DNA of 64,000 bases, taken from positions 248,001 to 312,000 of the forward strand of contig NZ_AQHJ01000028.1 of assembly GCF_014925405.1 (NCBI RefSeq), given 5' to 3'. Positions 1-10,167 of the stretch are shown in pieces. Source of the DNA: Pseudoalteromonas ulvae UL12 (GTDB lineage Bacteria; Pseudomonadota; Gammaproteobacteria; Enterobacterales; Alteromonadaceae). The position numbers were made by a program, and so were the translations under genes. The first letter of the stretch is position 1; the number at the start of each line of letters is the position of its first letter. Under the pieces are notes generated by a model. That model was not told the DNA's origin. It worked only from the letters and a program-made list of their open reading frames with translations, and did not search any database.

Positions 1-115
1 GCATTTCAAATACTTTAGAACCGATATAATTTAATAACGCATAACCTAACCAGCCTGCGACCTGTAAGACCCAGAAAAATTTATGTCGGTTTTCTACCAG
101 TTGTTGCCAATTCAA
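1..115 (-). CDS. Sensor histidine kinase, N-terminal fragment (partial)
   Basis: The minus strand reads from a TTG near 115 off the left edge. It encodes about 38 residues beginning LNWQQLVENRHKFFWVLQ and continuing VAGWLGYALLNYIG. The FWxLQxxGWxxY pattern leading into a first membrane helix is typical of LytS/YehU-type sensor kinases of Alteromonadales, which pair with LytTR response regulators. Only the first helix is in the window, so the kinase assignment rests on this signature alone. The reading frame stays open upstream of the TTG and no clear ribosome-binding site is seen, so the start is uncertain. Confidence 0.4.
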   Translation of the reverse strand, partial: MNWQQLVENRHKFFWVLQVAGWLGYALLNYIGSKVFEM

Positions 116-213
116 AATATAAGACGATCTTGTTGAATGTTTTAAGCATTATAAAATGTTCCGTTAATAAAACACTGTTAATCATCTTGCTTTTATTGCA
201 CCTTAACGCAAAC

Positions 214-239
214 AAAAAAGGCGCCGAAGCGCCTTTTTT
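214..239. terminator. Intrinsic terminator after the SulP gene
   Basis: An 11-bp stem (AAAAAAGGCGC / GCGCCTTTTTT) with a CGAA loop. It lies 20 bp beyond the stop of the minus-strand SulP gene and gives a T-run on both strands, so it could work bidirectionally. Confidence 0.8.
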
Positions 240-258
240 AAACTTATTGGACGTAACC

Positions 259-1815
259 TTAACCCAGTTTATCCGACACGACTTTATAAGTCGGATCTTC
301 GATTACGTTATACTCAACTAAGTCTGATGCTTTTTCTAATAGTTGTATACAGTCTTGACTTAAATGTCTTAAATGAAGTTTTTTGCCCGCTTTTGTATAG
401 CGTTCGGCTAACGTATCAATCGCATCAATCGCACTGTGATCGGCCACTCGGCTATGTTTGAATTCGATAATGACATCATTTGGATCATTTTTAATATCAA
501 ACAACTCCAAAAAGTTTTTAACTGAACCAAAGAATAACGGGCCATGTAATTCATACACTTTAGAGCCTTCTGAATCGATATAAGCCGATGTATAAATGTG
601 TTTTGCATGCTGCCAAGCAAAAACTAACGCCGATACTATGACCCCGACACACACAGCAATCGCTAAATCTGTCACTACTGTCACACCTGAAACCAATACA
701 ATCACAAACGCATCTGATTTAGGCACTTTGTTCATTATACGTAAACTTGACCACTCAAAGGTACCTAACACCACCATAAACATTACCCCCACTAACGCAG
801 CCAGTGGGATCATCTCGATTAGACTTGAGGTAAAAACAATGAAAACCAGTAACATCAGGGCTGCAGTGATGCCAGATAAGCGGCTACGACCACCGGAGTT
901 AATATTAATCATTGATTGACCAATCATCGCACAGCCACCCATGGCGCCAAACACACCACACGTTACGTTCGCCGCACCTTGGCCAATACACTCTTTGTTA
1001 CCATTACCACGAGTTTCTGTTATTTCGTCAATAAGAGTAAGCGTTAATAAAGATTCGATTAATCCTATAGCCGCTAAAACCAACGCATATGGGAAGATAA
1101 TTTGTAATGTTTCAAAATTAAATGGCACATTTGGAATATGGAAAGTTGGTAAACCGCCAGCAAGGGTTGCACTGGCATCGCCAGTCATCCCGCGTAAAAA
1201 GTCAACAACAGTGCGTGCTTCAAGATCAAAACCAATTACGATACCTGTCACGACGACAATTGCAGCCAATGATGATGGAATAGCCGTCGTCAATTTTGGT
1301 AAAAAATGAATAATAGCCATAGTTAAAGCAACAAGGCCTAACATGATATACATTGCTTCCCCTTGCATCCATTGCATGATTCCGCTTTCATCTGGCGTTT
1401 TGAATTGTGACAATTGTGCTAAGAAAATCACAATCGCAAGGCCATTCACAAAGCCAAGCATAACCGGATGAGGCACCATTCGAATGAATTTACCAAGTTT
1501 AAAAATGCCGGCCATAATTTGCAGAAAGCCCATTAACAACACAGTTGCAAACAAGTACTCGACACCGTGGTCAATGACTAAACTCACCATTACGACCGCA
1601 AGCGCACCCGTTGCACCGGAGATCATGCCAGGGCGTCCACCAAAGATAGCGGTGATTAAACCAACAATAAAAGCCGCATATAAACCGACTAACGGATCAA
1701 CATGTGCCACAAATGCAAAGGCAACAGCTTCAGGGACAAGTGCTAATGCAACTGTTAAACCTGAAAGTACATCATTTTTGGCCGATTTAGGTGCTCGACT
1801 CAGCAAATTAAACAT
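259..1815 (-). CDS. SulP family inorganic anion transporter with STAS domain
   Basis: 518 residues. The membrane part (about residues 10-400) has many hydrophobic helices and the SulP signature near the N-terminus ([20 protein letters not shown]). A cytoplasmic STAS domain follows at about 415-515, ending in a beta-alpha pattern with [14 protein letters not shown]. SulP proteins move sulfate, bicarbonate or dicarboxylates across the inner membrane; the substrate cannot be read from the sequence. Length is normal for the family. It is a single gene with a strong terminator downstream and its ATG is at 1815. Confidence 0.9.
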   Translation of the reverse strand: MFNLLSRAPKSAKNDVLSGLTVALALVPEAVAFAFVAHVDPLVGLYAAFIVGLITAIFGGRPGMISGATGALAVVMVSLVIDHGVEYLFATVLLMGFLQIMAGIFKLGKFIRMVPHPVMLGFVNGLAIVIFLAQLSQFKTPDESGIMQWMQGEAMYIMLGLVALTMAIIHFLPKLTTAIPSSLAAIVVVTGIVIGFDLEARTVVDFLRGMTGDASATLAGGLPTFHIPNVPFNFETLQIIFPYALVLAAIGLIESLLTLTLIDEITETRGNGNKECIGQGAANVTCGVFGAMGGCAMIGQSMININSGGRSRLSGITAALMLLVFIVFTSSLIEMIPLAALVGVMFMVVLGTFEWSSLRIMNKVPKSDAFVIVLVSGVTVVTDLAIAVCVGVIVSALVFAWQHAKHIYTSAYIDSEGSKVYELHGPLFFGSVKNFLELFDIKNDPNDVIIEFKHSRVADHSAIDAIDTLAERYTKAGKKLHLRHLSQDCIQLLEKASDLVEYNVIEDPTYKVVSDKLG

Positions 1816-1918
1816 TAATTATCCCGTTCCTGTTGGTTTTATCTAAAAAAATGGTTGCAAATTCTAGCAAAAATTCACTTTAGCTACAATTAAACCCTTG
1901 GTTTTAAGCTTAAAACAA

Positions 1919-1959
1919 AAATGGCAGGACACAATTTTAAATCGTGGTTCCTGCCATTT
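1919..1959 (-). terminator. Intrinsic terminator after the Lrp-family gene
   Basis: Inverted repeat AAATGGCAGGA / TCCTGCCATTT (11 bp, about 19-nt loop). On the minus strand it is followed by a T-rich run, and it sits about 20 bp past the stop of the Lrp-family gene. Confidence 0.55.
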
Positions 1960-1977
1960 AAATGATTTGAATATTAG

Positions 1978-2436
1978 TTACAGAGGAAGTGCTGTGCTGC
2001 GTTTCACACACGTCATGGTGACATTAGAATGCACTTCTTGCACATAATCTAAACTCAGTAACTTATCGCGCACAAAATGCTCATAGCCTTCAATTCCTTT
2101 TGAGATGATCCGCAACATAAAGTCCATTGTGCCTGCCATACTGTAACATTCAGTGACTTCATCATAACTCATGATCAGCTCTTCAAATTGCGCTAATTGT
2201 GCACGGCCATGGCTCGATAAACGGACGTGGGCATACACCAGCATATCAAAACCCAGTAATTTCGGATCCAGTAATGCGACTTTATTGGTGATATACCCTT
2301 CTTGCTCTAATCGTGCAATGCGACGCCAACAAGGAGATTGTGACAAGCCAACCTTATCCGCAATTTCTGCGGTTGATAAACTTGCATCTTTTTGTAGTAA
2401 AGCCAAAATCTGGCGATCAACTTGATTCAATGACAT
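1978..2436 (-). CDS. Lrp/AsnC family transcriptional regulator
   Basis: 152 residues of classic Lrp/AsnC layout. An N-terminal winged helix-turn-helix (about 1-60) begins LNQVDRQILALLQKDASLS and includes a WRRIARLEQEGYI recognition/wing segment. A C-terminal RAM ligand-binding domain (about 65-145) has the family's EVTECYSMAGTMDFMLRI stretch. Such proteins sense amino acids and act as dimers or octamers on DNA. It is a lone gene upstream of its own terminator; its target is not evident, and the neighbouring SulP gene is only a guess. Confidence 0.9.
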   Translation of the reverse strand: MSLNQVDRQILALLQKDASLSTAEIADKVGLSQSPCWRRIARLEQEGYITNKVALLDPKLLGFDMLVYAHVRLSSHGRAQLAQFEELIMSYDEVTECYSMAGTMDFMLRIISKGIEGYEHFVRDKLLSLDYVQEVHSNVTMTCVKRSTALPL

Positions 2437-2512
2437 TATTAATTCTTTATTTAATCAATTGTTAGTAAAATTATACAGACCAATTCAGTATTTGTCTGTC
2501 ATTTTGTTTAAA

Positions 2513-3157
2513 TTAACCAAACCGACCACTTAGATACGGGTTGGTTTGCCTTTCTTCCCCAATCGTAGTACTTGGTCCATGTCCAGGATAAACAATAAAC
2601 TCGCCCGGTAATGTAAACAGCTGTGTTTTTATTGAATCAATCAGCTGGGCTTGATCCCCTTTTGGAAAATCAGTACGACCTATGGAGCCTTTAAATAACA
2701 CATCGCCGACTATTACACTTTGGCTGGCATGATTGATGAAGACCACATGGCCAGGTGTATGACCTGGGCAATGGCGCACTGCTAATTGCTGCTCACCAAA
2801 TAAGATTTCATCACCATGAGCTAACCAAGCATCAGGCAAAAAAGCCTCTATAGGTGAAAATCCAAACATCTGTGCTTGCTGTGGCAAGGCATCAAACCAA
2901 AACTTATCGTCTATATGCGGGCCTATCATTGTTACACCAAAATGCTCAGCCAGCACCTTCGCCGCTCCAACATGATCTAAATGGCCATGTGTCAGCAATA
3001 TCCGTTCTAAATTGCAGTCATTTTTATCGACAAGATCAATCAATATTTGTGGATCCCCACCCGGATCAACCAAAACAGCTTGTTGAGTGACTGGGCAAAT
3101 TAATAAACTGCTATTTTGGGCAAAAGCCGTCACAGGCTGAATGTTAATTTTTAACAT
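2513..3157 (-). CDS. ycbL: MBL-fold metallo-hydrolase, YcbL/glyoxalase II-like
   Basis: 214 residues from the ATG at 3157, chosen over an upstream TTG because homologues begin at the following IxPVTAFxQN segment. The metal-binding HxHxDH motif (THGHLDH) is present, as are a second histidine in HCPGHTPGH, GDVLFKGSIGRTDFP and a final PGHGPST. Strong resemblance along its length to E. coli YcbL, a glyoxalase II-type thioester hydrolase that needs a binuclear metal site. The start lies 1 bp after the stop of the upstream M14 peptidase, so the two are probably co-transcribed. Physiological substrate unknown. Confidence 0.85.
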   Translation of the reverse strand: MLKINIQPVTAFAQNSSLLICPVTQQAVLVDPGGDPQILIDLVDKNDCNLERILLTHGHLDHVGAAKVLAEHFGVTMIGPHIDDKFWFDALPQQAQMFGFSPIEAFLPDAWLAHGDEILFGEQQLAVRHCPGHTPGHVVFINHASQSVIVGDVLFKGSIGRTDFPKGDQAQLIDSIKTQLFTLPGEFIVYPGHGPSTTIGEERQTNPYLSGRFG

Positions 3158-3158
3158 A

Positions 3159-4907
3159 TTAATACTCAAATAAGATAGGGTATTTCAAATACCCCTGATC
3201 ATAATAAGGTGTTTGCTGATACAACCATGCTGCACGCTCTTTTGCCGATGCTGCAAACTTGGCATCATTGGCTAATTTATTTTTGAATTCTTGATTGAGC
3301 GCGGGATTATCAGCAAGCATTTGTGTCGCATACGGAATTAAGGCGTAATTTTCGACATACTCAGTACGCTGAAAAACAGTATTAAAAAAGCCCCACTGAA
3401 AAAATGAATCCACTGCGCTTGGGTGAAGCAAATGAGTCGCCAACTTACCCAGTGCCTGATCAGCGTCAACTACAAACCAACTAGTATCTATTTCTGTGGT
3501 CATACTGGTTTGATTAAAATCAGCACTGACCCGCATCCGCCCTTCAAATGGCAACGGATCAAACTGATAATCTGAAATAACGAATTGCGTTAGTGATAAC
3601 GTGCTCGGTTTCGATACTTGTGAAACCTTCACGCCTTGTAATGTTAATTTGGCAACTATATCTTGATAATGTGATGGAATATAAAAACGCCTTGGAACAT
3701 CTAATACCACTGCAGGCTCTTTTTGCCAAAATATAGGCAATTGCTTAAATGTTTCCGCTTTTCCTGTGTATTTTACTTCTTTTTGACCTGTTAATGAGCT
3801 GTCAAAATGGCTAAAACTAATCCCTTTAAAATCAAGGTAATCCGGATTTTTGCTATAAGTTCGGCGTCCAACTAGCTGACGAGGTAGTTGATTCTGCTCG
3901 GTTAAAACAGCTGTTTTAAGGTTTTTTTTGTGCTTGGCTAACGCGTTAATGGTCGCTTCAAGAAAAACATAAGTCCCTAATACTCGCTGCTTGTAAGGCT
4001 TTAAAGAATGATTTTCGACCAATATAGTTGGCAGATTACGTAAATCTCCCCAGCCATTCGAGAATCGTGGTGTTGCCACCCAGCCAGCTAAGCCTTCTTT
4101 TATATTTTGCTTGTTCATAACAAATACGAGCGGCCCTGGTATATGCCCCATTTCCTCTAGTGCAGTATCGATTTCAGGTTTTAAATAATCATCGAGCACT
4201 TGGGAAATTTTTGGAGAATCACTCGCAAAAGAAGGCATATATCCATAAGTCACGTCGTATTGATAATCAGCGCCATCGGTCACATGGACATCTATGTATA
4301 AATCGGGTTGATAGTGGTTCACCACCTTGACTAAGGCTGCGACTTCGGGCGTCTCGAGTTTAGTATAATCGCGATTTAGATTTAAATTTTTGGAATTACT
4401 CCGAAAGCCCATTATTGCAGGGCCTCGTTGATTAATTCGGTTATAGGCTGAGCTACGTTCATGCCCATCAACATTTAAAATAGGGATAAACAATAAGTTA
4501 ACTTTCTTTAATAACGCTCGCTTTGATGATGTGGCAATGTCTCGTAACAACATAAAACCGGCATCTTTACCATCTATTTCACCACTATGAATACCAGCCT
4601 GAATTAATAATGTGGGTTTATTAACAGAAGGATTCTCGGCTGCTCTGAGCATTAAAATATCGCGATTTTGATCGCTTGTACCAATGGTTTCTATGCTAAA
4701 AATATCAGGGTGTTCAGTTGCTATTTTATTTAGATAAGCCATGGTTGTTGAGTAATCAGGGCTGCTTTGACCTTCAGACAACTCAAACTCGGTGACTAAA
4801 GGATGTGACGGCTGTATTAAATGTGCACTTTTTCCATTCCAAGGTAAATTAGGCGGTAAGTGAAAATCTGCGCTTAATGCAACAGATAAGGCTAATATTG
4901 ATAGCAT
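3159..4907 (-). CDS. M14 family zinc carboxypeptidase, secreted
   Basis: The likely start is the ATG at 4907, preceded by AGAGAA at good spacing and opening with a signal peptide (MLSILALSVALSA); an upstream ATG at 4994 would overlap the previous gene by over 70 bp. About 582 residues. Zinc ligands are visible as HSGEIDGKDAG (H and E) and the later DVHVTDG histidine region; NLNRDY is a typical M14 substrate-binding arginine segment. Such enzymes remove C-terminal residues from peptides in the periplasm or outside the cell. The region after about 380 is a long C-terminal extension without a recognisable motif. Forms a run with the solute-binding protein upstream and the YcbL-like hydrolase downstream. 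Confidence 0.85.
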   Translation of the reverse strand: MLSILALSVALSADFHLPPNLPWNGKSAHLIQPSHPLVTEFELSEGQSSPDYSTTMAYLNKIATEHPDIFSIETIGTSDQNRDILMLRAAENPSVNKPTLLIQAGIHSGEIDGKDAGFMLLRDIATSSKRALLKKVNLLFIPILNVDGHERSSAYNRINQRGPAIMGFRSNSKNLNLNRDYTKLETPEVAALVKVVNHYQPDLYIDVHVTDGADYQYDVTYGYMPSFASDSPKISQVLDDYLKPEIDTALEEMGHIPGPLVFVMNKQNIKEGLAGWVATPRFSNGWGDLRNLPTILVENHSLKPYKQRVLGTYVFLEATINALAKHKKNLKTAVLTEQNQLPRQLVGRRTYSKNPDYLDFKGISFSHFDSSLTGQKEVKYTGKAETFKQLPIFWQKEPAVVLDVPRRFYIPSHYQDIVAKLTLQGVKVSQVSKPSTLSLTQFVISDYQFDPLPFEGRMRVSADFNQTSMTTEIDTSWFVVDADQALGKLATHLLHPSAVDSFFQWGFFNTVFQRTEYVENYALIPYATQMLADNPALNQEFKNKLANDAKFAASAKERAAWLYQQTPYYDQGYLKYPILFEY

Positions 4908-4920
4908 GAGTTTTATTCTC

Positions 4921-5634
4921 TTATAATTTATTATCTGCTTTAAGCTGGCGCAATGATTGATTAAAAAGTGATATACCATGCGCGCAACCTGCATATTTTT
5001 GGCTGCACACTAAATAGATTGGTTGTCTTGATAGGTAATCAACATGCTGAAATTTTACGTTGTCCATTTCGCCTGAGAACCAGTCATTGAGCAAACTTTT
5101 TGCGACTAATGGTTCAACGAGTAAAATATCTATCTCTGAAGCTAACAATCGTTTTAACCCTTCATAATCCGATTGTGATTCTACAATTGATAAGTATTGC
5201 TTATATTCATCAAATTGTTTTCCGTAACTATAACCATGTGTGAGGCCAATCTTATATTTGCGCAGCTGATCTAGGCGCTGAAACTGAATAAGCTTATCTC
5301 GCTTAAAGACTAAATCAGTCTCTAGGTAATCAATCGGCTGTGAATAAATCCAATCAAGTGCACTGCCTTCAGATTTATACCACATAAATGTAAACCCTTG
5401 TCCTTGTTCTATCTTAAGTTGCGTTTCAGGCCAACTCATAAACTCGAACTTCACTTTACGATGATGATGAGAAAAAACCGTTTCGACGATTTTTCCAAGC
5501 GTTCCTTTGTCATAACGTCGCCCATCAATATAAGGCGGGTAATTATCAACACTCAAAATAACTGATTTTGGCTCTTCAGCGTTTAATCCACATACCACAA
5601 ATAATATAAGCATACTAATAACCGCTTTTTGCAT
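4921..5634 (-). CDS. Periplasmic solute-binding protein (SBP_bac_3-like)
   Basis: 237 residues from the ATG at 5634, which has GGAAGGA upstream; a TTG at 5640 is less likely. A signal peptide (about 1-20, ending GLNA) is followed by VDNYPPYIDGRRYDKGTLGKIVETVF, the usual opening of family 3 solute-binding proteins (amino-acid ABC transporters and their sensor-like relatives). There is no ABC permease or ATPase nearby, so it may be one of the orphan binding proteins common in Alteromonadales. First gene of the run with the M14 peptidase (13-bp gap) and the YcbL-like hydrolase. Confidence 0.7.
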   Translation of the reverse strand: MQKAVISMLILFVVCGLNAEEPKSVILSVDNYPPYIDGRRYDKGTLGKIVETVFSHHHRKVKFEFMSWPETQLKIEQGQGFTFMWYKSEGSALDWIYSQPIDYLETDLVFKRDKLIQFQRLDQLRKYKIGLTHGYSYGKQFDEYKQYLSIVESQSDYEGLKRLLASEIDILLVEPLVAKSLLNDWFSGEMDNVKFQHVDYLSRQPIYLVCSQKYAGCAHGISLFNQSLRQLKADNKL

Positions 5635-5736
5635 GGACAATCCTTCCTAATACATAAAACACATGGGCTGATGCTCTTAGGGTAACAAAAATTATGATAA
5701 GCTCAACTAAACCTCTAATAACAATGATTTTTAACT

Positions 5737-6564
5737 ATGAGTAAATCAATATTAATTACTGGCTGCTCTTCTGGTATTGGCCTTTATTGCGCCCAAGAGC
5801 TACATGCTCGAGGTTATCTTGTGGTGGCAAGTTGTCGCCAACTCGATGATGTGGCGCGTTTAAAGTCCTTAGGTTTGCACTGCGTTCAACTTGATTTAGC
5901 TTGTACGCAAAGCATTCATAAAGGGCTAAAAGAAGCACTTAGCATCACGAATGGACAGTTAGATGCCCTATTTAATAATGGCGCATATGGGCAACCTGGC
6001 GCAGTCGAGGATTTACCCACTGATGCGTTAAGACAACAATTTGAAGTAAACCTATTTGGCTGGCATGAGTTAACTTGTCAGGTTATTAAAGTCATGCGAA
6101 AGCAACCAAGTGGACGGATTATTCAAAATTCGTCAGTACTGGGGCTGGTATGTTTACCGTATCGTGGGGCATACAATGCAAGTAAATTTGCCTTAGAAGG
6201 GTTAACAGATACGCTTAGGTTAGAGCTTAAAAATACTGAAATACAAATTAGCTTAATAGAGCCAGGGCCGATTGAATCAAAATTCAGGGCCAATGCACTC
6301 ATCGCTTTTACGAAAAATATCGATATCGAATCAAGCAGCCATAAGCAAAACTACTTAGCACAACAACAGCGTTTAGAGAGCCAAACTAAACCTCAGCCAT
6401 TTACATTAGGGCCTGAAGCAGTCCTTAAGTCGCTAATACATGCTTTAGAGAGTAAACGAGCTAAGCCTCGCTATTATGTGACGTTTCCGACTTACCTTTT
6501 TGGTTATTTAAAACGTATTTTATCGACGAGAATGCTTGATAGGTTACTTAACAAATCAAAATAG
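5737..6564 (+). CDS. Short-chain dehydrogenase/reductase (SDR)
   Basis: 275 residues, classical SDR. The TGCSSGIG dinucleotide motif lies at residues 8-15, NNGAYG around 80, a catalytic serine in the QNSSVLG segment and YNASK as the catalytic Tyr-x-x-x-Lys. The C-terminal 60 residues extend beyond the minimal fold and include a hydrophobic YLFGYLKRIL piece that may sit on the membrane. An NAD(P)-dependent oxidoreductase; substrate unknown. Single gene with a strong terminator behind it. Confidence 0.88.
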   Translation: MSKSILITGCSSGIGLYCAQELHARGYLVVASCRQLDDVARLKSLGLHCVQLDLACTQSIHKGLKEALSITNGQLDALFNNGAYGQPGAVEDLPTDALRQQFEVNLFGWHELTCQVIKVMRKQPSGRIIQNSSVLGLVCLPYRGAYNASKFALEGLTDTLRLELKNTEIQISLIEPGPIESKFRANALIAFTKNIDIESSSHKQNYLAQQQRLESQTKPQPFTLGPEAVLKSLIHALESKRAKPRYYVTFPTYLFGYLKRILSTRMLDRLLNKSK

Positions 6565-6581
6565 TCGAATTTCAAACACAA

Positions 6582-6605
6582 AAAAGGGAACCTAAGTTCC
6601 CTTTT
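6582..6605. terminator. Bidirectional intrinsic terminator between the SDR gene and rplT
   Basis: A 10-bp perfect stem (AAAAGGGAAC / GTTCCCTTTT) with a CTAA loop, lying between convergent genes: 17 bp past the SDR stop and 23 bp past the rplT stop. Confidence 0.85.
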
Positions 6606-6628
6606 AACGTTTGCTTTCAATCAAAAGC

Positions 6629-6988
6629 TTACGCTGATAGACCTTCTTTTGCTTTAGCAACTAATGCTGCGAAAGCGATTTGGTCATATACTGCGATATC
6701 TGCAAGGATCTTACGATCGATTTCTACAGAAGTCTTTTTAAGACCGTTAATGAAACGGCTGTAAGAAAGACCATTTTGACGTGCAGCTGCGTTGATACGT
6801 GCAATCCATAATTGACGGAAAGTACGTTTCTTCGCACGACGGTCACGGTAAGCATATTGACCTGCTTTAGTAACCGCTTGGAATGCTACGCGGTAAACAC
6901 GTGAACGTGCTCCGTAGTAACCTTTAGCTTGCTTTAAAACTTTCTTGTGACGTTGACGTGCGATAACACCGCGTTTAACTCTTGCCAT
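6629..6988 (-). CDS. rplT: 50S ribosomal protein L20
   Basis: 119 residues, near the usual length. The highly basic N-terminus ([19 protein letters not shown]) and the central [20 protein letters not shown] are diagnostic. L20 is an early 23S rRNA assembly protein, and in enterobacteria it represses translation of its own operon by binding the rpmI leader. Last gene of the thrS-infC-rpmI-rplT operon, 15 bp after rpmI. Preceded by a good AGGAG-type site. Confidence 0.98.
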   Translation of the reverse strand: MARVKRGVIARQRHKKVLKQAKGYYGARSRVYRVAFQAVTKAGQYAYRDRRAKKRTFRQLWIARINAAARQNGLSYSRFINGLKKTSVEIDRKILADIAVYDQIAFAALVAKAKEGLSA

Positions 6989-7003
6989 GATTAAAAACTC
7001 CTA

Positions 7004-7204
7004 TTAAGCGAATGGTAACATACGTGAAACTAAACCAACGTCACGTTTGTGAACCATTGTCTTAGGACGTAAGTGTGACTTACGCTTAGAAGATTTCTTA
7101 GTCAAGATATGACGAAGATGCGATTGCTTACGCTTGAAACCGCCAGAAGCAGTCTTTTTGAAACGCTTTGCAGCGCCACTGTGGCTTTTTAATTTATAGC
7201 CCAT
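7004..7204 (-). CDS. rpmI: 50S ribosomal protein L35
   Basis: 66 residues from the ATG at 7204, which has GGAG eight bases upstream; an in-frame upstream ATG at 7228 is not used by the family. [17 protein letters not shown] and [18 protein letters not shown] are the L35 signature. The 182-bp stretch between infC and rpmI is where the L20 autoregulatory pseudoknot lies in enterobacteria. An equivalent site is plausible here, but I could not fold it with confidence. Confidence 0.97.
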   Translation of the reverse strand: MGYKLKSHSGAAKRFKKTASGGFKRKQSHLRHILTKKSSKRKSHLRPKTMVHKRDVGLVSRMLPFA

Positions 7205-7386
7205 TGCAATTACTCCATGAGATTGCATTAATATTAAGTAAGCAGGCGGCTGAATTACTTCAACACTTTTAAGGCCTTACTTACTCCCTTATCCGGCGAA
7301 TGCAATAAAACATTACTTTTTTGCCGGTTAAATCAGGTGTAACATTTCAGTTCGCTTGTAAACCTGATTTAAATTCGTTCACTAAC

Positions 7387-7932
7387 TTATTTTTTCGCTA
7401 CCGGAGCCATCATCATCACCATTTGGCGACCTTCAACTCTGTTAGGGAAAGACTCTACAGATGAGATGTCTTCTAAATCAGTTTTAATTCGGTTCAATAA
7501 AGCAATACCAATTTCTTGGTGAGCCATTTCACGGCCACGGAAACGGATAGTGATCTTGGCTTTATCGCCGCCTTCAAGGAATTTACGTAAACTACGTAAT
7601 TTCACATTGTAGTCACCATCATCAGTACCAGGACGGAATTTGATTTCCTTAATCTGGATCTGCTTTTGTTTCTTCTTTTGCTCTTTTAGTTCTTTGCTTT
7701 TTTCGAAAATGAACTTGCCGTAGTCCATAACCTTACAAACAGGTGGCTCAGCATTGGGGCTGATTTCAACCAGATCAACTCCGGCTTCATCTGCCATAGC
7801 TTGTGCGTCACGTAAGGACACAATACCAGCTTGCTCGCCATCTATATCAATTAGCCTGACTTCTTTGCCTGTAATGTCTTCATTGATCCGATTTTTCTGA
7901 GTCGTTTGTTGACCCTTCTTTCCGCCTCTAAT
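7387..7932 (-). CDS. infC: Translation initiation factor IF-3
   Basis: The N-terminal domain ([20 protein letters not shown]) and C-terminal domain ([20 protein letters not shown]) of IF-3 are both complete. The start is placed at an ATT at 7930-7932 (Ile-Arg-Gly-Gly-Lys). A GGAGGAA Shine-Dalgarno at 7939-7945 lies 7-8 bases upstream, and the E. coli protein also starts at ATT just before (K)GGK. An in-frame TTG at 7947 overlaps the Shine-Dalgarno itself and is unlikely. The rare AUU start is the basis of IF-3 autoregulation in E. coli. About 181 residues; second gene of the thrS operon. Confidence 0.93.
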   Translation of the reverse strand: MRGGKKGQQTTQKNRINEDITGKEVRLIDIDGEQAGIVSLRDAQAMADEAGVDLVEISPNAEPPVCKVMDYGKFIFEKSKELKEQKKKQKQIQIKEIKFRPGTDDGDYNVKLRSLRKFLEGGDKAKITIRFRGREMAHQEIGIALLNRIKTDLEDISSVESFPNRVEGRQMVMMMAPVAKK

Positions 7933-8003
7933 GATGCGTTCCTCCAAGAGATACTAAATTAAACAAAGCGCGTAATTGTATATTAATTGCGCGCTTTGCA
8001 CTA

Positions 8004-9914
8004 TTAAATTCTATTATTTATTTCTTCAGATAATTTGCTAATGAAATCATCTACTTTGAATTTACCTAAGTCTTCACCAGTACGAGTACGAACTGCAATC
8101 TCATTCTGCTCAACTTCTTTATCCCCTACTACTAATAAGTACGGAATACGCTTCAAAGTATGCTCCCTGATTTTAAAGCCTATCTTCTCATTTCTCAAGT
8201 CAGCACAGGCTCTAAATCCAAGTTTATTCAAATTTTCTACAATTTCGTGACAATAATCAGCTTGTTTGTCAGTAATATTCATTACGACAACTTGTTTTGG
8301 TGCTAACCACGTCGGAAATTGACCCGCATACTCTTCCGTTAAGATACCGATGAATCGTTCGATCGAACCCAAAATTGCACGGTGGATCATCACAGGCGTA
8401 CGTCGTTCGTTATTTTCTGCAACATACGTTGCACCTAAACGACCTGGTAATGCAAAGTCGAGCTGCACTGTACCACATTGCCATGCACGATCTAGACAAT
8501 CATATAAAGTGAATTCGATTTTAGGGCCATAAAACGCCCCTTCACCTGGTAGGTAATCAAATTCAATCTCATTAGCGGTTAATGCTTCAGCTAAGGCTTT
8601 TTCGGCTTTATCCCACATTTCGTCGTCACCAATGCGTTTTTCAGGACGCGTCGATAACTTAACAACGATTTTTTCAAAACCGAATGTTTCGTATGTGTCG
8701 TATACCATTTGGATACATGATGAGACTTCAGCCATAATTTGTTCTTCTGTACAGAAGATATGTGCATCATCTTGAGTAAAACCACGCACTCGCATCAGCC
8801 CGTGTAATGCACCTGATGGCTCATTACGGTGACAACAGCCAAACTCAGCCATGCGAAGTGGTAAATCACGGTATGATTTAAGACCTTGATTAAAAATCTG
8901 AACATGGCCAGGGCAATTCATTGGTTTGATTGCATACTCGCGTTTTTCAGACTCAGTCGTGAACATGCCATCTTTATATTTATCCCAGTGGCCTGATTTT
9001 TCCCACAAAGCACGGTCCATCATCATCGGACCTTTCACTTCTTCGTATTTATATTCGCGTAACTTTTCACGAACAAACTCTTCAAGTTCGCGATAAATGC
9101 TCCAGCCATCGTTATGCCAGAAAACCATTCCTGGTGCTTCTTCTTGCCAGTGCCATAAATCGAGTGCTTTACCGATTTTACGGTGGTCGCGTTTTTCAGC
9201 TTCTTCAAGACGCTTTAAATAGGCTGCTAATTGTTTTTTATCAGCCCAAGCAGTCCCATAAACACGTTGCAACATTTTATTGTCTGAATCACCGCGCCAG
9301 TAAGCACCCGCGACTTTCATAATTTTGAAATGATGACAGAACTTCATGTTTGGTACATGTGGACCACGACACATATCGATATATTCTTCGTGGTGATATA
9401 AGCCAGGCTTGTCATCACGGCTGATGTTGTCATCAAGAATTTCTATTTTGTATTCTTCACCACGTGCAGCAAAGGCATCGCGGGCTTCTTGCCAACTTAC
9501 TACTTTCTTAACAACATCATAATTAGTTTTAGCAAGCTTAAGCATGTGTTTTTCAAGCGCATCAAGATCGTCTTGAGTTAATGAATGCTCCATGTCGATG
9601 TCATAATAAAAGCCATTGTCAATCGTTGGACCAATCGCCATTTTAACATCAGGATATAGTTGCTTAATTGCGTGCCCTAATAAATGCGCACAAGAATGAC
9701 GAATAATTTCTAAACCGTCATCGTCTTTTGCTGTGATAATTTGTAATTGACTGTCTTCAGTAATGAGTTGACATGCATCAACACGTTCACCGTTAATTCG
9801 ACCAGCGATGGTGGCTTTGGCAAGACCTGGGCCGATATCTGAAGCGACATCCATTACAGAGACAGCGTGTTCGAATTGACGTTGACTACCGTCAGGAAGA
9901 GTAATAATTGGCAT
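8004..9914 (-). CDS. thrS: Threonyl-tRNA synthetase
   Basis: 636 residues. N-terminal TGS domain ([14 protein letters not shown]...), then an editing domain with [10 protein letters not shown] (HxxxH), then a class II catalytic core with [27 protein letters not shown] and CGTVQLDF. The C-terminal anticodon-binding domain starts around 540 ([14 protein letters not shown]). Charges tRNA-Thr and edits mischarged serine. First gene of the operon with infC (55-bp gap), rpmI and rplT. AAAGGAAA precedes the ATG at 9914. The long leader suggests autoregulation as in E. coli. Confidence 0.98.
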   Translation of the reverse strand: MPIITLPDGSQRQFEHAVSVMDVASDIGPGLAKATIAGRINGERVDACQLITEDSQLQIITAKDDDGLEIIRHSCAHLLGHAIKQLYPDVKMAIGPTIDNGFYYDIDMEHSLTQDDLDALEKHMLKLAKTNYDVVKKVVSWQEARDAFAARGEEYKIEILDDNISRDDKPGLYHHEEYIDMCRGPHVPNMKFCHHFKIMKVAGAYWRGDSDNKMLQRVYGTAWADKKQLAAYLKRLEEAEKRDHRKIGKALDLWHWQEEAPGMVFWHNDGWSIYRELEEFVREKLREYKYEEVKGPMMMDRALWEKSGHWDKYKDGMFTTESEKREYAIKPMNCPGHVQIFNQGLKSYRDLPLRMAEFGCCHRNEPSGALHGLMRVRGFTQDDAHIFCTEEQIMAEVSSCIQMVYDTYETFGFEKIVVKLSTRPEKRIGDDEMWDKAEKALAEALTANEIEFDYLPGEGAFYGPKIEFTLYDCLDRAWQCGTVQLDFALPGRLGATYVAENNERRTPVMIHRAILGSIERFIGILTEEYAGQFPTWLAPKQVVVMNITDKQADYCHEIVENLNKLGFRACADLRNEKIGFKIREHTLKRIPYLLVVGDKEVEQNEIAVRTRTGEDLGKFKVDDFISKLSEEINNRI

Positions 9915-10026
9915 GATATTTCCTTTCTACAGTGGTGATCCCTACAATGCATCACGTGTAGCAATAAAAATGATAAAAAAATACAACGCATAAAACGCTT
10001 TTACGAGTAAGCATTTGGCTGCACGT

Positions 10027-10043
10027 GTAGTTTACAAAACTAC
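10027..10043 (-). promoter_or_regulatory. Hairpin in the thrS leader
   Basis: On the minus strand GTAGTTT and AAACTAC form a 7-bp stem with a three-base loop, about 115 nt upstream of thrS. In E. coli the thrS leader carries tRNA-Thr-like hairpins bound by ThrRS. This hairpin is a candidate element, but no anticodon-like loop was recognised. Confidence 0.3.
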
Positions 10044-10072
10044 AAAAAATGCATTTTGTCTTTTTTATTCGA

Positions 10073-10102
10073 TAATTACAAGATTAAATAAGGCAATATC
10101 AA
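10073..10102 (-). promoter_or_regulatory. Candidate thrS operon promoter
   Basis: On the minus strand TTGATA (10097-10102) and TAATTA (10073-10078) are separated by 18 bases. This would give a leader of about 150 nt before the thrS start. Motif match only. Confidence 0.35.
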
Positions 10103-10167
10103 CAGCCTATTTTGACATCTGTCTGATTACTCGCATACTTGGGAGATGAACAACAAAAGACAAACCA

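Noticed and set aside
1484..1846. Plus-strand frame opposite the SulP gene
   Set aside because: Composition mirrors the membrane protein on the other strand and no homologous motif is seen.
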